This document shows positions 11,768 to 20,000 of a stretch of 20,000 bases of DNA, in pieces. A program made the translations under genes and the position numbers. The notes beneath the pieces were generated by a model, which made no database searches, had not been told where the DNA came from, and was given only the letters and a program-made list of their open reading frames with translations. This DNA comes from Chrysomallon squamiferum. Lineage: Eukaryota; Mollusca; Gastropoda; Neomphalida; Peltospiridae. The stretch spans positions 28,183,048-28,203,047 of the forward strand of contig CM022677.1 of NCBI GenBank assembly GCA_012295275.1, written 5' to 3'. Within the stretch, counting starts at the first letter, position 1; each line of letters begins with the position of its first letter.

Positions 11768-12204
11768 TAAATGACATACAAATTTATGACTTTTGTTCAC
11801 TATAGCAGTGCTAACAGATGAAGTCCCAATCCTCTCCCAGCCTGGTTTACAACAAATCAGTTTCACTTTGAATTTCATCTGTAAACGTACTGAGAGAAAT
11901 CAAACTACACCTTGGATGAAGTGCATTTCAATATTAATTTTCTACTATGAAAGAAATCATTTTCTAATTTTAACCAACTTAATGAGAGATTCTATAATCA
12001 CTAATAATATGTCTGCTAATAGTAATAAATAGTACTAAGTAAAAGTAGTAGTAAACAACTGTTTTGTTATATAAATGAATAAAATAAAATAAAATAAAAT
12101 AAAATGAAATAAAATAAAATAAATAATTTAAAAAAAGGGGTCAGTGATTAAAAAAACCTGATACATAATGATAACAAGTCACATGACTGAACTTTGTGTT
12201 GGGC
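11765..12204. other. Intergenic DNA between genes A and B
   Basis: Contains a unique stretch with an acceptor-like CACTATAG and donor-like CATCT|GTAAAC around 11808-11880, but no family cysteines, so it is not called. (AAATA)n lies at 12078-12125. Confidence 0.4.
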
Positions 12205-12284
12205 AATGTCTATTTTATAGATAGCATCATTGTCTTAGATTTTCATCATCTTAGGTTTTAGAAAGAAACATCAGACAAACAAAC
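12205..12284 (+). promoter_or_regulatory. Putative core promoter and leader of gene B
   Basis: A TATA-like element (TTTATAGA, near 12213-12220) lies about 70 bp before the gene B ATG in a non-repetitive stretch. The leader ends AAACAAACATGAGG, a purine-free but acceptable start context. This placement supports an independent first exon for gene B. It is a by-eye call only. Confidence 0.3.
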
Positions 12285-12439
12285 ATGAGGTATTCTTTTA
12301 TTGTTTTGGCTGTTTTCTCTGGTGAGTAAACATCTAGATATATAACCTTATTACTAGCAAAGAATTACTTTTTATTTTTCATTTAAAAAAAAATTAATGA
12401 AGTTTTGCTTTAATGATAATCTTTATTTAATTTATTTTA

Positions 12440-12860
12440 TCCAATATTATTATTATTGTTGTTGTTGTTGTTGTTGTTGTTATTGTTATTACTATTATTA
12501 TTGTTACTGGATTGTTATTATTTTTTGTTATTATTGTTATTGTTACTGTTATTGTTATTATTATTGTAAAATCATTTTAATAGTAATAAAGTAGTGACAT
12601 AATTTAGGTGCAGTGATTAAAAAAAGCAGTAACAATAGAACTTTGTAGTAGTAGTAGATAGTCATTGTTTCAGTATTGATGGTAGTAGAGGTAGCAGCAG
12701 AAATAGTGAGAACTAGTTTTACTGTAGTGGTAATACAAATAGTAGAAGTAATAGTAGTAGTGATAGCAGTGTTAGCGGTGATATGTAGTAACAATTATAG
12801 TGTTATTGTTGTAGTAACAGTAGCAGTTGCAGTAATAACAGGAATAGTAACAGCAATGGA
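12440..12860. repeat. TTG/TTA then TAG/CAG trinucleotide DNA in intron 1 of gene B
   Basis: (TTG)n at about 12448-12480, ATT/GTT mixtures to 12570, then diffuse AGT/CAG trinucleotides to 12855. Open frames are repeat translations. Confidence 0.88.
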
Positions 12861-13161
12861 AGCATTGTTGTTATTATACAAATTAATAAACACATTTTTC
12901 ATAGATACTTTTCTAGGCTATTTTTTCAAGCTATTTCAGCTTTTAACAGTCCCATGATATTAACATGTCTGTTTGTCTGTTTGTCTGTTTATTCTGTGTG
13001 TTGGTTTGTTTCAAGGTGTTGTTGCTGCAGTGTATGCTGCTTGTAACGTAGACTCCGCTGTACGCTGAGAACAGACTTTTAACACAACGCTTCATGCAGC
13101 AGGCAACGACAAAGCAAAACTTTGCAAGTAAACATTTTTATATAAGAAATTTTATATAAAT

Positions 13162-13345
13162 TTGTGTGTGTGTGTCTGTTTGTCCGTGTGTGTGTCTGTG
13201 TGTCTGTGTGTCTGTGTGTGTGTTGTGTGTGTATGTCTGTGTGTGTGTTTTTGTGTCTGTGTATGTGTTTGTGTGTCTGTGTGTGTGTTGTGTGTGTGTT
13301 TGTGTGAGTGTCTGTGTGTGAGTGTCTGTGTGTGTGTCTGTGTTT

Positions 13346-13377
<32 letters not shown>

Positions 13378-13443
13378 CTGTGTGTGTGTCTGTGTGTGTG
13401 TGTCTGTGTGTGTGTCTGTGTGTGTGTCTGTGTGTGTGTGTGT
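13162..13443. repeat. (GT)n array with CT interruptions in intron 2 of gene B
   Basis: About 280 bp of GTGTGTCTGTGT-type repeat. Interruptions are frequent and phased at 8-14 bp, so this is a degenerate higher-order array. Confidence 0.95.
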
Positions 13444-13807
13444 CAGACAGAGAGAAAGGAAAAAAACAAGAAATTGTTTGTGTTATGTATTTGCCTGAGT
13501 GAGTGTGAATGTGTGAGAATGAGGTGTGCATGTGTCAGTCTCTGTGTTTGTAACATTTTTTATATTATTATTAGTTCTTAATTATTATTATATATTTTTC
13601 TTTTTTCAAAGCTAAGAATGTTTCATAATCTGTTGTTGTTGTTGTTACTATTATTATTATTCTTTTTTCCAGAGCTGAGAATGGTTTTATTATCTGTGTA
13701 CAGAACACAGGTTGTGATGAGGGTAAATATAAACAGAAACTGGATAAACTAAAACAGGAAATGAAGAAAGATGGATGTCATAAGTAAACAGTCACTTAGT
13801 TAATTAT

Positions 13808-14075
13808 TACACAATAATAATATTAATAATAATATTAATAATAATCATGAGAAGAAGAAGAAGAAGAAGAAGAAGAAGAAGAAGAAGAAGAAGAAGAAGA
13901 AGAAGAAAGAATAAAAAGAAAAGAATACATTTAAAACTATCTGGGTCAACTATTTCTATAAACATCACAATATACAAAACATCACAATATAAACATCACA
14001 ATATAAACATCACAATATACAAAACATCACAATATAAACATCACAATATAAACATCACAATATACAAAACGGATG
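13808..14075. repeat. (AAT)n, (GAA)n and 14/15-bp AAACATCACAATAT repeat in intron 3 of gene B
   Basis: (AGA)n at 13848-13907, then about eight units of AAACATCACAATAT at 13962-14065, arranged as a larger pattern with every third unit reading ACAAAACATC. Confidence 0.92.
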
Positions 14076-14276
14076 GCTGGTGGATTTTGACACAGAAATA
14101 AACACGTGGAGTTAGTTTTATTGAAAACACTTCTGTGTTACTTTATTATAAGCAATGACTTTCAAATAAAAACTTAATTAAATTAAATATTTATTTTAGA
14201 TATAGGTGGAGCTAGTAGTGTCACAGTGTCTGTCAGTGCGTTGTTCTTGTCTGTTGCGGTTTTCATTCTTAAATAG

Positions 14277-14990
<714 letters not shown>

Positions 14991-15454
14991 GTAATCATTT
15001 TAAAGCCTTTTGTTATTTAATTATATCATCATTAGTTGCTCCATATCCAGACTTAGTTTTAAATATTATAAATATTTCTACTATAAACAAAAACTTATTT
15101 TTTAATTATGATTTTTATTTGTTATTTCATTTATTTCTAAAATTATTTCTACATGATTATGTGTATTGTACTTGTTTATTTTATCAGTGTGAATTTGATT
15201 ATTAAAAACTTAGTTAAGTAAATATTTATAATTATTGTTATTTTATATGTTTGTAAAACGTTTGAAAAAATTTAAATCAACATATTTTTGTTCTGCACTG
15301 AAAATTGGATACAGGGTTAAATTATGTATAAATTAATAAACATACAACATCTAAATTTTAGTCCACTTTCACACACACACAAAGAAAAGAACAATTTTTT
15401 TTTTTTATACCTTGCAGAGATAGAAAAACAAACATTTAAATAAAAAAACAAAAC

Positions 15455-15671
15455 AGAACAAAGATATCAATAGATTTATTTTGAATTTAGAAAACACATT
15501 TTTGATGACTATCATCATATGTGTCTTAAGCCTTGTCTGTCAGTATGAGTAGTGTGTGTGTTTCTGTATGTTTGTGAATTTGTGATATAATATAAGGACA
15601 TTAAAACTAAAAACAAAAGATGAAATAACTAAATTTCCAAGAGTAATTGAAATATGCAAGTCAGAGGAAAT
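15455..15671 (-). terminator. 3' UTR and polyadenylation signal of the minus-strand gene
   Basis: On the minus strand, AATAAA occurs at 15480-15475, about 190 bp after the TAA of module C. This places the 3' ends of gene B and of the minus-strand gene roughly 0.5 kb apart, tail to tail. Confidence 0.45.
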
Positions 15672-17163
15672 TTACTGTCCTTGGATGTCTTCATTAGGCA
15701 AAGCTGAAAGATGAAAACACTTTTCAAATTCAGATATAAATAATGTTTGCAGATATTTAAACCCATACTGAACAATGGAATAAACAGTTTTAACCTTATA
15801 TACTTAAAGTACAACTCACAGCCACAAATACACACAGATATATACTCACACAGTAGTACAGTGTAGTGAAATAAACACACACATAGTAAATAATATATAT
15901 AGTATATAAATATTAGTAAATGCACTAGTAATAATACTAGTAGCAGAAGTAGTAGTAATAATAACACAGAAGTACTTTAAAAAGATCAGTTGTTGAACAT
16001 AACAAATATATATAAATACTATTACTTACCACATCCAGAACTTTTTTCAAAAATGGTTCTTAGTTTCTGATAGCGACCATCACTCGTACAGCCAGCATTT
16101 TCCACACATTTAATAAACATTCTGCCAGCTCTGTTAGACAAGATGTTACAACATGATAAACATACAGAGAAATTTATCACTTTTGTTTATACTGTCTAGA
16201 TATTCACACTTTAGACAAACTAGATATTCACAGTTTAGACAAAGTAGATTCTGACAGACAGGCCTTTAGATAGGTGCATAGACAGACAGACAACACTTTA
16301 CTTTTAGACATAATTATTTGTAATTTATGTATTAAAGAAGAGCCACACAGACAGATAAACAAACATACAAACAGACAAACAGACAGACAGACAAACAGAC
16401 ACACAAACATACAAAGAGACAGACAGATAAACAAACACACAAACACACAAAGAGACAAACATACAGACACACTAACAGAGAGATAAACAGACAGATAAAG
16501 AAACACAAACAGACATACAGACAGACTAACAGACAGATAAACAGACAGCTTAACAGACAGATAAACAGACAGCTAAACAGACAAACAAAAAGAAATATAG
16601 ACAGATATACAGACAGAAAAATAAACAGATAAACAGATTAGAAAGGTAGTCAGCTTATCTTAATGTCTTGAAATAGTGTTTAGAGAATTGTCTGTATGTG
16701 CTGTTACAAACACACACACACACACATACAAACTCACAAACACACACACACACACAAACACACTCACACATACACAAACACACATACACAAACACACACA
16801 CAAACAAACACACATACACAAACACACACACTCACACACACACAAACACACATACACAAACACACACACAAACACATACATGTACACAAACAGTGACTGA
16901 GTGTGTTTGTTTGTCTCTGCACATCAAAATAGCTCATGCAGTCACACACACATACACACACATCCACACACAGATATCAACTTATAAAAACTTTTATTCT
17001 AAATAATACAATTTTAGTAGTAGGGATGAATATGTGGAATATTTACATTGCTTTTTAAAACAAATGACAACTTACTGGCATTTTTTATCCTTTGTCTGTC
17101 CAATAATTGATTTTTCAAAACTGGATCTGCAGGCTTCAAAACTGTGACTTGAACACACAGTGT
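15672..17163 (-). CDS. Module C: six-Cys domain and C-terminus, downstream half of the minus-strand gene
   Basis: Three exons are read on the minus strand: 17163-17076 (88 bp, acceptor TTTTTGCAG, donor CCA|GTAAGT), 16130-16030 (101 bp, acceptor GTCTAACAG, donor TGTG|GTAAGT) and 15703-15672 (acceptor CATCTTTCAG, stop TAA). Phases are 1-2, 2-1, 1. The spacing is C-x7-C-x16-C-x8-C-x5-C-x18-C with motifs GQTKDKKC and FIKCVENAGC. The last exon gives a short acidic tail ALPNEDIQGQ, so there is no GPI-like or membrane segment. I find no signal-peptide exon between this module and module D upstream; that interval is ATAC repeat and a 19-bp satellite. I therefore favour a single gene with two domains in tandem, joined in frame through a GAC codon. 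A separate gene with an unseen first exon remains possible. Confidence 0.75.
16226..16640. repeat. Degenerate (ACAG)n array in the minus-strand gene intron
   Basis: ACAGACAG/ACAAACAG/ATAAACAG tetranucleotides over about 400 bp. Open frames in it are artefacts of the four-base period. Confidence 0.93.
16708..16890. repeat. Degenerate (CA)n array
   Basis: CACACAAACACA and CATACACAAACACA units repeat with internal duplication. It sits in the intron between the two exons of module C. Confidence 0.93.
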
Positions 17164-17216
17164 CTGCAAAAATAATTTGATTTTCACTGAAGTTTACATA
17201 AACACCCTAATATTCA

Positions 17217-17223
17217 TACAGAT

Positions 17224-17254
<31 letters not shown>

Positions 17255-17309
17255 TACACATATATACATACATATACACATACATACATACATACACACA
17301 CATACATAT

Positions 17310-17342
<33 letters not shown>

Positions 17343-17728
17343 TACACATATATACATACATATACACATACATACATAGATATATACATACATACACACA
17401 TACATACATAGATATATAGATACATACAACACATACATACATACATACATACATAGATACATATATAGATACATACAACACATACATACATATATACATA
17501 CACACCTACAAACATACATACATACATACATACACACATACATACATATATACATACATACATACACACATATATACATACATAGATACATACATACATT
17601 CATAGATACATACATACATACATAGATACATAGATACATACATACATATTTACATACACACATACATAGATACATACATAGGTACACACACATACATAGA
17701 TGCATACATACATACATACATACATACA

Positions 17729-17762
<34 letters not shown>

Positions 17763-17775
17763 CAACACACACATG
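17217..17775. repeat. 560-bp (ATAC)n array
   Basis: ATAC tetranucleotides with ACAC, GATA and TATA variants. It lies just upstream (minus strand) of module C, where a signal-peptide exon would be expected for a separate gene; none is visible in it. Confidence 0.95.
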
Positions 17776-17922
17776 CCGTATGTTCATCTCATCAGCAGCA
17801 TCTGACGGGTTTGTGAGGTCAAGACCTTAATAACAATAATGATGATGATGATGACGATAATAATATTATATCTCTATATACATTTAATTAATAATTAATA
17901 TAGTTCAACTAGTGATACTCAC

Positions 17923-17983
17923 TCTTCTTCTATGACTACAGAAATCTACAACTTGATCTACAACTTGATCTACAACTTGTCTA
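17923..17983 (-). other. Possible alternative last exon after module D
   Basis: On the minus strand, acceptor CTCCACTTTCAG precedes a segment that in phase 1 reads V-D-K-L-stop (stop at 17972-17970). It then contains three copies of a 12-bp repeat, followed by a donor-like AGAAGA|GTGAGT at 17923/17922. A further acceptor (CCGTCAG, exon from 17801 down) could start a 3' UTR exon resembling that of gene B (GCTGCTGATGAGATG). If used, it would make module D a one-domain soluble protein. Transcripts are needed to decide. Confidence 0.35.
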
Positions 17984-18116
17984 CTGAAAGTGGAGCCATA
18001 GCAATATGCTGTCTTATCTTTTTATTTTTATTTTTTATTTTATTTTTATTTTCATTTTTTTTTTGAATACATTGAAGTTGATATGTAATGTTTCTGATAC
18101 ACTGACTAGTACATTT

Positions 18117-18723
18117 CTACGTGTTTATTACACAACTACGTGTTTATAACACTACTACGTGTTTATAACACTACTACGTGTTTATTACACTACTACGTGT
18201 TTATTACACTACTACGTGTTTATAACACTACTACGTGTTTATTACACTTCTACGTGCTTATTACACTACTACGAGTTTATTACACTACTACGTGTTTATT
18301 ACACTACTACGTGCTTATTACACTACTACGTGTTTATAACACTACTACGTGTTTATTACACTTCTACGTGCTTATTACACTACTACGAGTTTATTATACT
18401 ACTACGTGTTTATTACACTTCTACGTGCTTATTACACTACTACGTGCTTATTACACTTCTACGTGCTTATTACACTTCTACGAGTTTATTACACTTCTAC
18501 GTGCTTATTACACTACTACGTGCTTATTACACTACTACGAGTTTATTACACTACTACGTGTTTATTACACTACTACGTGTTTATAACACTACTACGTGTT
18601 TATTACACTACTACGTGCTTATTACACTACTACGAGTTTATTACACTACTACGAGTTTATTACACTACTACGTGCTTATTACACTACTACGTGTTTATTA
18701 CACTACTACGTGCTTATTACACT
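18117..18723. repeat. 19-bp satellite, about 32 copies
   Basis: The unit is CTACGTGTTTATTACACTA with a few alternating variants: GTGTTTA, GTGCTTA or GAGTTTA; ATTAC or ATAAC; CTA or CTT. Copy length is very even. Because 19 is 1 modulo 3, all three frames stay open for long stretches, producing three long spurious ORFs. The array lies in the intron downstream of module D. Confidence 0.96.
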
Positions 18724-18939
18724 GTTTTAATTAATGATGAGGCATGCTGTTAGGAAAAGTGAAACGAAATGGATCTAAATGTTCAGTTTGGATAAATTCC
18801 AATAATAATTATATTAATAATAATGATGATAATAATAACAATAATGATGTAAACAAAACCAACATACTAAAAATAACAATCAATAACATTAACAATAATG
18901 ATAACAGCTACACTGGTAAAAATACAAATATTTGCTTAC

Positions 18940-19115
18940 CACAGTTGAGTTGTTTGATGCTGTTTTCTAGAGACTCTTTCTCCTTCTTTATCTCGTAATC
19001 ATTAATACAGTGTGACCTGTTCACACAGGCAACAAACCTTCTGACAGCTCTAAACAAACAAACACATCAGTTGTAATAAATAATAAATAAATAAATAAAT
19101 AAATAAACAAACAAG

Positions 19116-19146
<31 letters not shown>

Positions 19147-19338
19147 AAAAAAGTAAAAAAAAATAAATAAAAATTACTAAATAAATAAATAAAAACTAAT
19201 AAATAAATAAACAAATAAATAAATAAATAAGTAAACAAATAAATAAATAACTAAATAAACAAATAAATAAATAAATAATAAATAAAAAAATAAAAAATAA
19301 TAAATAAATAGATACATAAATAAATAAATTAAAACTAA

Positions 19339-19393
<55 letters not shown>

Positions 19394-19758
19394 AAGCTAA
19401 TACATAAATAAATAATTAAATAAATAAATAAATATAACAAAACAATAACAAAATAAATAATTACATGAATAAATAAAATAGGTAAAAAACAAGACAATTG
19501 TTATAAATAAATTAATTAATTTATTAAATGAAATAAAAACGATTTAACTGAAATAATGAAAATAATGTTGCTCTTTCAGATTTAAACAAATTTTCCTCTC
19601 CTACATTTCGTCTCTGCACCTTTTAATTTTATCTCCATGACAACAGAGTTACCTGCAAATCTCTTCAGAGTTGACTGTTGTAGACTTGTCTCTAGCTGCA
19701 GAGTCTAGAGTTGTCTGAAGTGTTTGTCTACACTCTGCAGCAGACGTCTCATTACACA
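18940..19758 (-). CDS. Module D: six-Cys domain, upstream half of the minus-strand gene (5' end beyond window)
   Basis: Two exons are read on the minus strand. Exon 19758-19653 (106 bp) follows a GTTGTTACAG acceptor and ends TTTGCAG|GTAACT. Exon 19049-18940 (110 bp, the same length as gene A exon 3) follows TGTTTAG and ends AACTGTG|GTAAGC. Phases are 1-2 and 2-1, as in gene A. The cysteine spacing is C-x7-C-x24-C-x8-C-x5-C-x21-C, with the motif FVACVNRSHC. The C2-C3 gap is six residues longer than in gene A. The C5-C6 segment is strongly charged and helix-like (KKEKESLEN). The signal-peptide exon must lie above 20000. After phase 1 the transcript can join directly to the module at 17163-17076, giving a two-domain protein, or to a short candidate end exon at 17983-17970. 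Family not recognised. Confidence 0.75.
19070..19440. repeat. (AAAT)n array between the exons of module D
   Basis: About 370 bp of AAAT tetranucleotide with AAAC and AAAG variants; on the minus strand it is (TTTA)n upstream of the exon at 19049. Confidence 0.95.
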
Positions 19759-19761
19759 CTG

Positions 19762-19762
19762 T

Positions 19763-19812
<50 letters not shown>

Positions 19813-19990
19813 TAATGATAATAATAATAATAACAATAATAATAATAATAATCATAACCTTAATACAACAATAATAATGATGATAATAATAAAAGTGATG
19901 ATAATGATAATAATAGTTAAATTAATACTACTGATATTGTAATTTAGTAGTAATAGCAAACTGATAATAATAACAATAATGTAATAATAC
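19762..19990. repeat. (AAC)n / (AAT)n array
   Basis: ACA and ATC trinucleotides change to AAT to the window edge. The minus-strand (GTT)n directly precedes the acceptor of the module D exon at 19758. Confidence 0.93.
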
Positions 19991-20000
19991 TAGTAAAAGA

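Larger units (their letters stand above)
12285..14276 (+). pseudogene. Gene B: paralogue of gene A with TGA at a cysteine codon; probably a pseudogene
   Basis: The exons correspond to those of gene A: 12285-12321 (signal peptide MRYSFIVLAVFSG), 13016-13127 (112 bp, the same length as in gene A), 13673 to about 13783, and 14200-14276 (GPI-like tail, small residues GASS then hydrophobic to LK and TAG). There is no stalk exon. The domain reads C-x7-[TGA]-x18-C-x8-C-x5-C-x20-C with motifs GNDKAKLC and FIICVQNTGC. The in-frame TGA at 13066-13068 aligns base for base with the TGT of Cys2 in gene A (5981-5983). At the end of exon 3, TGTCATAA|GTAAAC replaces TGCA|GTAAGT. The net four extra bases change donor phase from 1 to 2 and take the obvious last exon out of frame; reading straight on meets TAA at 13785. 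An alternative AG inside the last exon (after 14215 or 14218) would restore the frame. Two lesions favour a pseudogene. Selenocysteine at the TGA is the alternative. Confidence 0.7.

Noticed and set aside
11793-12032. Possible extra exon: acceptor-like CACTATAG and donor-like CATCT|GTAAAC around 11808-11880
   Set aside because: No cysteine pattern, hydrophobic tail or similar copy elsewhere; the splice-like borders alone are expected by chance.
13079-13581. 139-150-residue ORFs rich in Cys-Val or Thr-His on both strands
   Set aside because: Translation of the degenerate (GT)n array in intron 2 of gene B.
15629-15967. 112-residue minus-strand ORF with Leu-rich start
   Set aside because: It begins in a TAG/ATT trinucleotide run and overlaps the real short last exon in a different frame; the exon call fits acceptor, phase and stop better.
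17184-17213. Minus-strand MNIRVFM as a first exon for module C
   Set aside because: Too short and not hydrophobic enough for a signal peptide, and the following donor would be phase 2, not the phase 1 required.
17194-17774. Long minus-strand Cys/Tyr/Val/Met-rich ORFs up to 186 residues
   Set aside because: Translation of the (ATAC)n array; no real protein composition.
18140-18753. Three long overlapping plus-strand ORFs with repeats such as LLHYYVFITLLRVYYTTTC
   Set aside because: They are translations of the 19-bp satellite; the period leaves all frames open and no start or splice signals support them.

Overview
The window looks like animal nuclear DNA. It is AT-rich, intron-bearing and saturated with microsatellites: (CA)n, (GA)n, (ATAC)n, (AAAT)n, (TTG)n and (TAG)n. 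Nothing bacterial is present: no long uninterrupted ORFs, operons, rRNA or tRNA. The mix of long (GA)n/(CA)n/(ATAC)n arrays, compact introns and small cysteine-rich secreted proteins suggests a lophotrochozoan, most likely a mollusc, but no single marker proves this. Almost all long ORFs here are translations of simple repeats and are not genes.

The real coding content is hidden in short exons between the repeats. Reading splice sites and phases by eye, I find a local cluster of paralogues that share one six-cysteine domain. The spacing is C-x7-C-x(16-24)-C-x8-C-x5-C-x(18-21)-C. The domain is always split over two exons with phases 1-2 and 2-1, and the intron always falls just after the third cysteine. 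Four copies of the module are present. I do not recognise the family.

Layout: 1-5.4 kb is gene-free and holds several minisatellites (33/28 bp, 48 bp, about 60 bp) and microsatellites. Gene A (+, 5551-11011) has a signal peptide, the six-Cys domain, three tandem 36-bp cassette exons giving a Thr/Ser/Pro-rich stalk, and a C-terminal tail like a GPI-attachment signal; a spliced 3' UTR follows. Gene B (+, 12285-14276) has the same architecture without the stalk. It carries an in-frame TGA exactly at the second cysteine and a damaged exon-3 boundary, so it is probably a pseudogene, although a selenocysteine reading should be tested. On the minus strand, 19758 down to 15672, there are two further six-Cys modules. 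Their phases allow direct joining, no signal-peptide exon is visible between them, and they end in a short hydrophilic tail. The simplest model is one two-domain secreted protein whose first exon lies beyond 20000. Genes A/B and the minus-strand gene are therefore tail to tail, separated by about 0.5 kb.

The cluster shows one domain diversified by linker and tail: stalked and probably GPI-anchored (A), directly anchored or dead (B), and soluble, possibly tandem (C/D). A role in surface recognition or mucosal function is speculation. All exon calls come from splice motifs, phase consistency and paralogue alignment by eye, without transcript evidence.
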